Origin: Catellatospora citrea
Lineage (GTDB): Bacteria > Actinomycetota > Actinomycetes > Mycobacteriales > Micromonosporaceae
DNA: 64,000 nt
Assembly: GCF_003610235.1 (NCBI RefSeq)
Contig: NZ_RAPR01000001.1
Span: 5,022,001 to 5,086,000 of the forward strand
Direction of reading: 5' to 3'
A model generated the notes under the pieces. It was not told where the DNA came from and ran no database searches. It saw only the letters and a list, made by a program, of their open reading frames with translations. The position numbers and the translations under genes are program-made. Below, in pieces: positions 25,042 through 33,272 of this stretch (its first letter is position 1; each line of letters starts with the position of its first letter).

Positions 25042-27671
25042 CTGACGCGGAGCGCAGGCGGTTGGCCGACGCGGACGCCGGGGCGGAGCCCTGGCGGATG
25101 TGGGGGCCCTACCTCTCCGAGCGGGCCTGGGGCACCGTGCGCGAGGACTACAGCGAGCACGGCACGGCCTGGGAGTACTTCCCGCACGACCACGCCCGCT
25201 CCCGGGCGTTCCGCTGGAACGAGGACGGGCTGGCCGGCATCTGCGACGAGCGGCAGACCTTCTGCTTCGGCCTGGGCCTGTGGAACGGGGCCGACCCGAT
25301 CCTCAAGGAGCGCATCTTCGGCCTGACCGGCAACGAGGGCAACCACGGCGAGGACGCCAAGGAGTACTGGTGGTACACCGACTCCACGCCGACGCACTCG
25401 TGGATGTCGTGGCGCTACCACTACCCGCAGCGCGAGTTCCCGTACTCGGAGCTGGTCGCGGTCAACCGCCAGCTGGACCGCTCCGAGCCGGAGTACGAGC
25501 TGGCCGACACCGGCGTGTTCGCCGACGACCGCTACTGGGTCGTCACCGTCGACTACGCCAAGGCCTCGCCGACGGACCTGTGCATGCTCGTCTCGGTCAC
25601 CAACCGCGGCGCGGACCCGGCGAGCCTGCACGTGCTGCCCACGCTGTGGTTCCGCAACACCTGGTCGTGGGGCCTGCCGGGCCGCGACGACAAGCCGGAG
25701 ATCGTGGCCCGCCGCGGCGAGCTACGGGGCCAGCACCGCATCCTCGGTCGGCTGGTGTTGCAGGGCGACGGCACGCCCGAGCCGCTGGCCTGCGACAACG
25801 AGACCAATGCGGCGCGGCTGTGGGGATACGAGGAGACGCCCGACTACCCGAAGGACGGCATCGCCGACCACGTGGTGCACGGGCTGCCCACGGTCAACCC
25901 GGCGCGCACCGGCACCAAGGCCGCGCTGCACTACGTGCTGACCGTGCCGCCGGGCGAGACGGCGCAGATCAGGCTGCGGCTGACCCAGATCGCCGCCCCG
26001 GGCGGCAAGGAGCGCCCCGTGCCCTCGCTGGGCGCGGAGTTCGACCAGGTCATGGCCGCGCGCAGGGCCGAGGCCGACCAGTACTTCGGCTGGCTGGTCC
26101 CGCCGGGCACCCCGCCCGCGCAGGCGCAGATCGTGCGCGAGGCGGTCGCCGGGCTGATGTGGGGCAAGCAGTTCTACCACTACGACGTGGCCCGCTGGCT
26201 GGACGGCGACCCGGCCTCGCCCGCGCCGCCGGAGGGCCGCCGGTTCGGGCGCAACAGCGCCTGGCGGCACATGACCAGCTTCGACGTCATCTCCATGCCG
26301 GACCCGTGGGAGTACCCCTGGTACGCCGCCTGGGACCTGGCGTTCCACTGCGTCGCGCTGGCCCGGGTCGACCCGCACTTCGCCAAGGAGCAGATCCTGC
26401 TCCTGCTGCGCGACTGGTACCTGCACCCCAACGGGCAGCTCCCGGCGTACGAGTGGGCGTTCGGCGACGTGAACCCGCCCGTGCACGCCTGGGCGGCGCT
26501 GCGCGTGTTCGAGATCGACGGCGGGCGCGACTACGCCTTCCTGGCCCGCGTCATGCACAAACTGCTGCTCAACTTCACCTGGTGGGTAAACCGCAAGGAC
26601 ACCGGCGGCAACAACCTGTTCGAGGGCGGCTTCCTCGGCCTGGACAACGTCGGCCCGTTCGACCGGTCGGCGTCGCTGCCCGTGCCCGGGGTGCTGGAGC
26701 AGTCCGACGGCACCGCCTGGATGGCGATGTACGCCCTCAACCTGCTGGAGATCTCGCTGGTGCTGGCCACCCACGACCGGGTGTGGACCGACATAGCGAC
26801 CAAGTTCCTCGAACACTTCGCGTACATCGCCAACGCCGCCTCCCACCAGGGACTCTGGGACGACGAGGACGGCTTCTTCTACGACCTGCTGCGGCGCACC
26901 GACGGGCGGGAGGTGCCGCTGAAGGTGCGCTCGGTGGTCGGCCTGCTGCCGCTGTGCGCGACGACGACGCTCAGCTCGGTGACGCTCGTGCGGCTGCCGG
27001 AGATCGCGGCGCGGCTGCGCTGGTTCCTGACCAACCGGCCCGAGTTCACCGAGGTCGTCGGCGCGCGCCGGATCTCCGACGGCGGGCAGCAGCAGCGCCT
27101 GCTGGCCGTGGTCGGGCCGGAGCAGCTGCGGCGCATCCTGAGCCGGATGCTGGACACCGAGGAGTTCCTGTCCGACTACGGGCTGCGCACGCTGTCGCGC
27201 GCGCATCTGGACAAGCCGTACACGATCCGGCTCGGCGGGCACGACTACACCGTGGGGTACGAGCCGGCGGAGTCGAACAACGGGCTGTTCGGCGGCAACT
27301 CCAACTGGCGCGGGCCGATCTGGTTCCCGACGAACTACCTGCTCATCGAGGGTATCCGGCACTACGCCCGGTTCTTCCACGACGACCTGCTGGTGGAGTA
27401 TCCGACCCGGTCCGGGCAGAAGCTGACCCTCGACCAGATCGCCGACGACCTCTCCGACCGGCTCATCAGCCTGTTCCTGCCGGACAAGGACGGCAACCGC
27501 CCCTACCTACCGGTGCACCCGCTGCTGGGCGACCACCCGGACTGGACCCGGCACCTGACGTTCCCGGAGTTCTTCCACGGCGACAACGGCACGGGCCTCG
27601 GCGCCACCCACCAGTGCGGTTGGACCGCCCTCGTCCTCGACCTCATCCTCACCCGCAACCGCCACCGCTGA
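25038..27671 (+). CDS. GH63-like glucosidase (MGH1-type)
   Basis: The protein has 877 residues and belongs to the bacterial relatives of GH63 mannosyl-oligosaccharide glucosidase. The N-terminal part (RAWGTVREDYSEHGTAWEYF, FCFGLGLWNG) is a beta-sandwich, and the C-terminal half is an (alpha/alpha)6 barrel: WRHMTSFDVISMPDPWEYPW with the catalytic acid region AWDLAFHC, QLPAYEWAFGDVNPP, and GNSNWRGPIWFPTNYL near the end. There is no signal peptide, so it is cytosolic. It probably hydrolyses an alpha-glucoside, such as an oligosaccharide of the neighbouring glucan system; glucosylglycerate is another possibility. The start is GTG 25038, five bases after GAGGAG. Confidence 0.85.
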   Translation: MTDAERRRLADADAGAEPWRMWGPYLSERAWGTVREDYSEHGTAWEYFPHDHARSRAFRWNEDGLAGICDERQTFCFGLGLWNGADPILKERIFGLTGNEGNHGEDAKEYWWYTDSTPTHSWMSWRYHYPQREFPYSELVAVNRQLDRSEPEYELADTGVFADDRYWVVTVDYAKASPTDLCMLVSVTNRGADPASLHVLPTLWFRNTWSWGLPGRDDKPEIVARRGELRGQHRILGRLVLQGDGTPEPLACDNETNAARLWGYEETPDYPKDGIADHVVHGLPTVNPARTGTKAALHYVLTVPPGETAQIRLRLTQIAAPGGKERPVPSLGAEFDQVMAARRAEADQYFGWLVPPGTPPAQAQIVREAVAGLMWGKQFYHYDVARWLDGDPASPAPPEGRRFGRNSAWRHMTSFDVISMPDPWEYPWYAAWDLAFHCVALARVDPHFAKEQILLLLRDWYLHPNGQLPAYEWAFGDVNPPVHAWAALRVFEIDGGRDYAFLARVMHKLLLNFTWWVNRKDTGGNNLFEGGFLGLDNVGPFDRSASLPVPGVLEQSDGTAWMAMYALNLLEISLVLATHDRVWTDIATKFLEHFAYIANAASHQGLWDDEDGFFYDLLRRTDGREVPLKVRSVVGLLPLCATTTLSSVTLVRLPEIAARLRWFLTNRPEFTEVVGARRISDGGQQQRLLAVVGPEQLRRILSRMLDTEEFLSDYGLRTLSRAHLDKPYTIRLGGHDYTVGYEPAESNNGLFGGNSNWRGPIWFPTNYLLIEGIRHYARFFHDDLLVEYPTRSGQKLTLDQIADDLSDRLISLFLPDKDGNRPYLPVHPLLGDHPDWTRHLTFPEFFHGDNGTGLGATHQCGWTALVLDLILTRNRHR

Positions 27672-27688
27672 CCGCGGGGCGGGCCGGG

Positions 27689-29017
27689 TCAGGCGAAGCG
27701 GCGGGGTTGGCCGGTGGTTTCGAGGACGGACATCCAGAGGTCGCCGGCGGGGTCGACCTGGTTGCGCTTGCTGATGGCGAGGGCTATCGGGACGTGCACG
27801 AAGCGGCCACGCCAGCGGCCGACGACCATCGCGGTGCGCCCGGCCATGGCCGCGTGCACGGCGGCGTGGGCCAAGCGGATGCAGTAGACGCTGTCGTACG
27901 GGTTGGCGGGCACGCTGCGGATGGCGTAGCTCGGGTCGATGTACTTGAGGCTGGTCTCCATGCCGTGCTCGGCGAAGTCGTCCGCGATACGCCTGCGCAG
28001 GTAGAGGCCGATGTCCTTGAGTTTGCGGTTGCCGGACTGGTCGACCTGTCCGGGCTCGCCGGATTCCAGGTACTCCTGGCCCGCGCCCTCGGCGGCGACG
28101 ACCACGGCGTGCCCGCGCTCGCGGACCCGCCGCCGCAGGTGGGCGAGGAAGCCGTCGTCGCCGTCGAGCTGGAACGGCACCTCGGGGATGAGCACGTAGT
28201 CGGCGTCGTTGTTGGCCAGAGCCGCGTAGCAGGCGATGAAGCCGGAGTGGCGGCCCATGACCTGCACCAGGCCGACCCCGTTGGGCACCGCGCGGGCTTC
28301 GACGTGGGCGCTGCGCAGCGACTCGGTCGCCTTGGAGAAGGCGGTCTGGAAGCCGAAGCTCTGGTCGATGTACGGGATGTCGTTGTCGATGGTCTTCGGC
28401 ACGCCGATCACGGCGATCTTCAGGCCGCGCTCCTTGACCACGTCGGCGATGGTCAGCGCGCCGCGCATGGAGCCGTCGCCGCCGATCACGAACAGCACGT
28501 TGATGCTCATCGACTCCAGGCAGTCGACGATCTCGTACGGGTCCTGGCTGCCCCGAGAGGTGCCCAGGATGGTGCCGCCGTACTCGTTGACGCCGCTGAC
28601 CGCCTCGGCGTCCAGGTCGATCGGCGGGTGGCCGTACTTGGCGATGAAGCCCTGGTAGCCGTTGCGGAATCCGTAGATCTTCGTGACGCCGTAGTGCGAG
28701 GTCAGCTCCAGCACCAGGCCGCGGATGACGTCGTTGAGGCCGGGGCAGAGGCCGCCGCAGGTGACGATGCCGACGCGGGTCTTCGACGGCTGGAAGAAGA
28801 TCTTGCGGCGCGGGCCGCCGGGCTCGAAGCCGGGCAGCGCGTCCAGCTTGGCCTTACGCGCGGCGACCATGTTCACGGTGTCGTCGAACAGCACCCGGTC
28901 GTTCTCGTCGACGTAGTGCTCGGTGCTCTCGGTCTCGGCCAGCAGCGGCGCCAGCGGCGATTCGATGCGGCAGTCGCCGAGCGTGCGCACCGTCAGGTCA
29001 ACGGACTCCGGAGCCAT
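27689..29017 (-). CDS. pfkA: ATP-dependent 6-phosphofructokinase, long-form clade
   Basis: The protein has 442 residues, about 100 longer than E. coli PfkA. TCGGLCPGLNDVI is the nucleotide loop; GGDGS (179-183) with glycine in the third-from-last position predicts ATP rather than pyrophosphate, while PKTIDND (207-213, catalytic Asp211) has the lysine found in PPi enzymes. This Gly/Lys mix is the signature of the plant- and trypanosome-like ATP-PFK clade. ATG 29017 lies 6 nt after GGAGG; the ATG five codons upstream lacks a ribosome site. The 17-bp gap to the convergent GH63-like gene holds no terminator. It places glycolytic control next to glycogen metabolism. Confidence 0.9.
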   Translation of the reverse strand: MAPESVDLTVRTLGDCRIESPLAPLLAETESTEHYVDENDRVLFDDTVNMVAARKAKLDALPGFEPGGPRRKIFFQPSKTRVGIVTCGGLCPGLNDVIRGLVLELTSHYGVTKIYGFRNGYQGFIAKYGHPPIDLDAEAVSGVNEYGGTILGTSRGSQDPYEIVDCLESMSINVLFVIGGDGSMRGALTIADVVKERGLKIAVIGVPKTIDNDIPYIDQSFGFQTAFSKATESLRSAHVEARAVPNGVGLVQVMGRHSGFIACYAALANNDADYVLIPEVPFQLDGDDGFLAHLRRRVRERGHAVVVAAEGAGQEYLESGEPGQVDQSGNRKLKDIGLYLRRRIADDFAEHGMETSLKYIDPSYAIRSVPANPYDSVYCIRLAHAAVHAAMAGRTAMVVGRWRGRFVHVPIALAISKRNQVDPAGDLWMSVLETTGQPRRFA

Positions 29018-29121
29018 GGCCGTCCTCCACATGTCGCTGTCGCGGCGGGGCGAGCAGCCTATCGGGACAATGTTTCACCGGGCCGCGGCTGCGCCGCCGG
29101 GTCCGGCAGATGGATCATCGC

Positions 29122-30375
29122 TCAGAACAGCAGCCAGGTCGAGAAGAGCATGCCCATCGGCACCGCGATCACACCCGCGACGGCGGCGTACGGCCACAGC
29201 AGCTTGGCGGGCAGGTGTCGCAGCACGAGCAGCACGGGCAGCAGCAGGGTGTGCGACCGGTACTGGGACACGCCCGGCCCGGCGATCAGCGGCCCGACGA
29301 ACAGCGCGACCGCGTAGATCGCGAGCCCGGCGTCGAACGGCCGCAGCCGCCCCCGGCCCGAGGCGATCACCGCGGCCGCCACGACCAGCAGCGCCAGCGC
29401 CAGGGACCACCACAGCTCGGCGTCGGTGAACACGTGCAGCACCCAGAGCAGATCCTGCCGCGGCTCGGCAATGGGGATCACGGAGGGCTCGGTCGCCAGC
29501 TCGGCCAGCGAGTGCAGCGGGTTGTGCAGGCCGTTGCCGTAGTGCTCCTGGATCATCAGGTACGCGTTCCAGTGCCCAACGGTCAGCTGGTGCACGCCGA
29601 AGACCGCGCCCAGCCCGGCCAGCGGCAGCCCGCAGACGGCGAGCGCGGCCCGCACCGCCGCCCACGGCCGCAGCTCACGGCGGCCGAGCAGGGTCAGCAC
29701 GGCGCCGAAGCCGATCGCGGCGACCGCGACCCCCATCGGGTAGGCCGCGGCGACCAGGGCACCGGCCAGTCCCGCGAGCACCCACCGGCGGGACGCGACC
29801 GCGGTGACGCAGGCGAGCAGCAGCGCACCGGCCAGCGCCATCGGGAACACGGCGTGCAGGTAGACGCCCGCGGGCAGCAGCGTGGCCAGCGCCAGCACCG
29901 CGACGGCGCCCGGCCGGGCCGTGTTCCGCAGCAGCCGCCACAGCAGCACGAACGACAGCAGCAGGCAGACCTCGGTGACGAGCAGGCCGGCTTCGTACTC
30001 GCCCAGCCCGGTCGGCCAGGTGAGCACCCGGATGAGCCCGGGGTAGAGCGGGAACCAGCCCGCGGTGCCGCACCACGCGCCGGGCGCGAACATCGGGCCG
30101 AGGTCGGGGTCGGCGTCGCACAGGAACAGTTCGTAACCGCGCGAGGCGACCAGCGCGTAGAGCCCCGAGTCGGCGCGCACGCGGCCGGAGACCGGCAGGA
30201 AGGGCTCGGCCACCAGCGCCCCGGCGACCGTGTAGACCAGGTGGCTGACCAGGTAGGCCAGCACCGGCGGGAGCAGCGCCGAGGCCCTGCGGCGCCAGCG
30301 CGACGGCGACGGCGGATCCTCCGGGGCGGTCGCCGGGACCTCGGGGGCGAGGACGGCGAAGGGCGCTGAGGACAT
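29122..30375 (-). CDS. Polytopic membrane protein, possible GT-C mannosyltransferase
   Basis: The protein has 417 residues with about ten membrane helices and a long first extracytoplasmic loop containing SGRVRADSGLYALVASRGYE and GTAGWFPLYPGLIRVL. The acidic RADSGLY after helix 1 and the WFPLYP motif resemble PIG-V-like GT-C glycosyltransferases that use lipid-linked sugars. The assignment is tentative. No cotranscribed partner: flanked by pfkA downstream and a hairpin upstream. Confidence 0.75.
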   Translation of the reverse strand: MSSAPFAVLAPEVPATAPEDPPSPSRWRRRASALLPPVLAYLVSHLVYTVAGALVAEPFLPVSGRVRADSGLYALVASRGYELFLCDADPDLGPMFAPGAWCGTAGWFPLYPGLIRVLTWPTGLGEYEAGLLVTEVCLLLSFVLLWRLLRNTARPGAVAVLALATLLPAGVYLHAVFPMALAGALLLACVTAVASRRWVLAGLAGALVAAAYPMGVAVAAIGFGAVLTLLGRRELRPWAAVRAALAVCGLPLAGLGAVFGVHQLTVGHWNAYLMIQEHYGNGLHNPLHSLAELATEPSVIPIAEPRQDLLWVLHVFTDAELWWSLALALLVVAAAVIASGRGRLRPFDAGLAIYAVALFVGPLIAGPGVSQYRSHTLLLPVLLVLRHLPAKLLWPYAAVAGVIAVPMGMLFSTWLLF

Positions 30376-30448
30376 GGAGAGAATCCTCCCCGGAACACCT
30401 GCCCGCCCGCAGCCCGGGTCCCCGCCCGGCGGCGACCGTCACCCAAGG

Positions 30449-30519
30449 TCGTCCGACTTGCCCGGCAGATGTGCTTATCTTGCGCTCGCCTTCCCCCATG
30501 TGCCGGGCAAGTCGGACGA
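30449..30519. terminator. Perfect 19-bp inverted repeat with 33-nt loop
   Basis: Arms 30449-30467 and 30501-30519 (TCGTCCGACTTGCCCGGCA and its complement) are perfect. It lies just past the stop of the formylglycine-generating enzyme gene on the minus strand and before the next minus-strand gene. Confidence 0.65.
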
Positions 30520-30539
30520 TCGAGGCGGCTCGGGTCGGG

Positions 30540-31523
30540 TCAGGGCCGGATCACCAGGCGGAAGCCGAGGTGGCAGGTCGAGGTGTCGACGGCCTGGGGC
30601 ATCCGGGCGGCGGGGCGGTAGCGGCGGCAGTAGTTCGGCGCGCAGAGGAAGGAGCCGCCCTTCATCACCCGGCGGGGGATGCGCACGGCGGGCGTGGCCG
30701 GGTCACAGCTGGCCTGCTCGACGCCGCCGCGCGGGTTCGCCGAGGCGCAGCAGGCGTGCTCACCGGCGGTGTCGTGCGGGCCGTACCAGTCGGACGTCCA
30801 CTCCCACACGTTGCCGATCATGTCGTGCAGCCCGAACGCGTTCGGTGGGAACGAGCCGACGGGCGCGGTCGCCTCGTAGCCGTCGGCAGCCAGGTTGAGC
30901 ACCGGGAACTCGCCCTGCCACACGTTGGCCAGGTGCTGCCCGCCCGGGGTCAGCTCGTCGCCCCAGGCGTACTCGGCCGGCTCGGCCGCGCCGCCGGACG
31001 CGGCGTACTCCCATTCGGCCTCGGTCGGCAGGTCGCCGCCCGCCCAGGCCGCGTACGCGGCGACATCGGCCCAGGCCACGTGCACGACCGGATGGTCGTC
31101 GAGGCCGCGCAGGTCCGAACCGGGCCCGTACGGGTGCCGCCAGTCCGCGCCGGGCCGCAGTTGCCACCAGTTCCGCACGTCGCGCAGGTCCACCCGGCGG
31201 GACGGCCGGACGAACACGACCGACGCGGGGACCAGCAGCGACGGGTCGGCCCCGGGATAGTCGGCCGGGTCCGGGGCGGTCTCGGCGACGGTGACATGAC
31301 CGGTCCGCCGGACGAACTCGGCGAACTGCCGGTTGGTGACCTGCTGCCGGTCGATCCAGAAGCCGCCGACCCGCGCCGGGTGCGCGGGCGCCTCCTCGGG
31401 GTAGTGCGCGTCGGAGCCCATCCGGAACGTGCCGCCGGGCAGCCACACCATGCCCGGCCGGGGCGGCGCGCCTGGGGCCTCGCCGTCCCGGCCGGGCCGG
31501 GTCAGGGTGATCGGTCGGCTCAC
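30540..31523 (-). CDS. Formylglycine-generating enzyme (sulfatase-activating)
   Basis: The protein has 327 residues and an FGE-sulfatase/SUMF1 fold: MVWLPGGTFRMGSD, NRQFAEFVRRTGH, HPVVHVAWADVAAYAAWAG, LPTEAEWEYAA, IGNVWEWTSDWY and VMKGGSFLC are the canonical blocks. The copper-binding, catalytic cysteine pair is present as CAPNYC (Cys294 and Cys299), matching the C-x4-C of active FGEs. It oxidises the active-site Cys of type I sulfatases to formylglycine. GTG 31523 overlaps the stop of the HdeD-like gene as GTGA. The obvious client is the sulfatase gene starting at 33273. Confidence 0.93.
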   Translation of the reverse strand: MSRPITLTRPGRDGEAPGAPPRPGMVWLPGGTFRMGSDAHYPEEAPAHPARVGGFWIDRQQVTNRQFAEFVRRTGHVTVAETAPDPADYPGADPSLLVPASVVFVRPSRRVDLRDVRNWWQLRPGADWRHPYGPGSDLRGLDDHPVVHVAWADVAAYAAWAGGDLPTEAEWEYAASGGAAEPAEYAWGDELTPGGQHLANVWQGEFPVLNLAADGYEATAPVGSFPPNAFGLHDMIGNVWEWTSDWYGPHDTAGEHACCASANPRGGVEQASCDPATPAVRIPRRVMKGGSFLCAPNYCRRYRPAARMPQAVDTSTCHLGFRLVIRP

Positions 31524-32290
31524 GCGGTGACCGCCGTGCCGCCCGGTCCGCCGAGCCCCTGCTCCGCCTTGTGCTTCAGGTCGCGCATGCGGAACGCCAT
31601 GATGAAGTCGGTGATGCCGCGGGCCAGGCAGATCGCGCCGACGAACACGATGAGCAGGAAGAACGAGCGGGTGAAGCGGCCCGCGGCCCAGAAGCCCAGC
31701 AGCATCTCGATGATGCCGACGACCAGGCCCAGCCACCAGCCGTCGTGCTCCTTCTTGGTGAGGAAGGCGAGCACGATGTCGGCGGCGCCCTTGAACAGCA
31801 GGTACCAGCCGATGAAGGCGGCCAGCCAGAACACCGTGCCGCCGGGGTTGATCCAGCAGATGAAGCCCGTGATCAGGAACAGCACGCCGAGGATGGCGTG
31901 CAGCCAGCGCCAGCCGGGCGCGGTGAACGCCTGGAACAGCTCGAAGATGCCGGCGACCAGCACGACGATGCCGGCCAGCGTGGCGACTGTGGCGATGCTG
32001 CGCACCGGCGACTGGTTGAGGGCCAGCACGAACCAGCTGACGATGATCCAGCAGACACCGGTGATGAGGAACAGCCACCACGGCACCCGGGATGCGGGCA
32101 GCGGCGTGCCGGCGCTGCGGAACACGTCGCCGGTCGACGTCGTGCCCGGTGGGATCGGGCCGGGCGTGGATCCGGTGGCCGCCCGCGCGGTGCCGGTCGC
32201 CACGCCCTCGGCCTCCTTCGCCGCGTGGGCGCCGGCTGCGGCGGCCGCGGCGGGCTCACCGGTGCTGGGGCTGGGCGATGCGGTGCTCAT
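31520..32290 (-). CDS. HdeD-like (DUF308) membrane protein
   Basis: The protein has 256 residues. An Ala/Thr/Pro-rich 65-residue N-terminal tail is followed by six membrane helices in three pairs, with WIIVSWFVLALNQSP and GWYLLFKGAADIVLAF typical of HdeD/DUF308 proteins. A role in acid resistance is known only for E. coli HdeD. ATG 32290 directly follows a repeat ending GAGGAGAAGGC that supplies its ribosome site. It is translationally coupled to the FGE. Confidence 0.87.
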   Translation of the reverse strand: MSTASPSPSTGEPAAAAAAGAHAAKEAEGVATGTARAATGSTPGPIPPGTTSTGDVFRSAGTPLPASRVPWWLFLITGVCWIIVSWFVLALNQSPVRSIATVATLAGIVVLVAGIFELFQAFTAPGWRWLHAILGVLFLITGFICWINPGGTVFWLAAFIGWYLLFKGAADIVLAFLTKKEHDGWWLGLVVGIIEMLLGFWAAGRFTRSFFLLIVFVGAICLARGITDFIMAFRMRDLKHKAEQGLGGPGGTAVTA

Positions 32291-32316
32291 GCCTTCTCCT
32301 CGCTGCGCTCGTCGGC
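32291..32316 (-). repeat. ERSE-type repeat carrying the ribosome site of the HdeD-like gene
   Basis: On the minus strand this 26-bp stretch (GACGAGCGCAGCGAGGAGAA in the core) is 24/26 identical to 25012-25037. In both places the repeat ends exactly at the start codon and the next base pattern gives an RTGA stop/start overlap in another frame. Confidence 0.75.
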
Positions 32317-32453
32317 GGCATGCGCGGGCTGCGGCCGATTCGCTCGTCGCGCCTGCCCATGGGTCCCGCCGGAAGTGAGAGCCATCCGGTTGCAGACTAT
32401 GCACCGTCTCATACTGAAATGCGGTGTTTTCGTAATCTGTCCTTTGACATCGG

Positions 32454-33161
32454 CTACTCCAGCGCGGAAAGCGCGCCGGCCACCGCGAAGCCGAGCACCG
32501 CCAGCAGGCCGGTGGCCTTGCCACCCTGCCGGTAGGCCTCCGGGATCATCGAGTCGGCGAGCATGGTCAGCACCGCGCCCGCGGCGAAGGCCTCCACGTA
32601 ACCGCCGTCGGCGCGCGGCACCACGTGGTACAGCACGTAGCCGGCGGCCGCGGCCAGCGCGGACACCGCCACGATGCTCCACCACAAGCCGTACACCTGG
32701 GCCTTGGTGTGCCCGTGGGTGCGCATGGTCGCCGTCGCGCCGATGGCTTCGGGCAGGTTGGACACGAACACCGCGACCAGGAAGGCCACCGCCACCTCGC
32801 CGCTCACGGCCACCCCGATGCCCAGCACCAGCGACTCCGGCACGCCGTCCAGCAGCGTGCCGATCACCAGGGACCGTTCCGCCGAGCCCGCGCCCATGGT
32901 GCGCCGCCCGGCGACGACCGCGTCCGTGACGAAGAAGACCACCCCGCCCAGGCCGAACGCGGAGAACAGCAGCACGTCCTGGTGGAAGCCGGTGGGCACC
33001 AGCTCATACGCGATCGCCGCGAGCAGCGCGCCGGAGCCGAAGCCCATCACCATGCCGACCCGCGTCGCGGGGACCGGGCGCGACCGGAAGGCCAGCCATG
33101 CGCCCACGACCAGGGAGAACGCCGCCAGGGCGCCCCATCCGGCAGCCGTCAGCACGCCCAC
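32454..33161 (-). CDS. ZIP-family metal transporter
   Basis: The protein has 235 residues and eight hydrophobic segments. SNLPEAIGA and LDGVPESLVLG are the paired metal-site motifs of ZIP transporters (usually HNLPEG and HGIPEG); here Asp and Ser replace His at the first positions, so ion preference may differ. MLADSMIPEAY near the C-terminus is also conserved in this subfamily. It probably imports a divalent cation. GTG start with GGAGG four nt upstream. Divergent from the sulfatase, whose enzyme needs Ca2+ or Mg2+; a functional link is only a suggestion. Confidence 0.85.
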   Translation of the reverse strand: MGVLTAAGWGALAAFSLVVGAWLAFRSRPVPATRVGMVMGFGSGALLAAIAYELVPTGFHQDVLLFSAFGLGGVVFFVTDAVVAGRRTMGAGSAERSLVIGTLLDGVPESLVLGIGVAVSGEVAVAFLVAVFVSNLPEAIGATATMRTHGHTKAQVYGLWWSIVAVSALAAAAGYVLYHVVPRADGGYVEAFAAGAVLTMLADSMIPEAYRQGGKATGLLAVLGFAVAGALSALE

Positions 33162-33272
33162 CCGACCTCCATCGTCCGGTTACGACCGTATCAATGCATT
33201 CCGGCAATAACGGAAATAAGGCTCGTATCTCCGGAATACTGGAGCGCGGTATCCGGGTCCCTGGGAGGCGAC

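Noticed and set aside
25100..29317. A 1405-codon open frame on the plus strand
   Set aside because: Shifted frame of the GH63-like gene running on antisense to pfkA; no domain is recognisable.
32293..32685. Open frame on the minus strand ending in ADERSEEKA before the HdeD-like gene
   Set aside because: Most of it is a shifted frame of the ZIP gene; only the repeat-derived end is of interest and is reported as a repeat.
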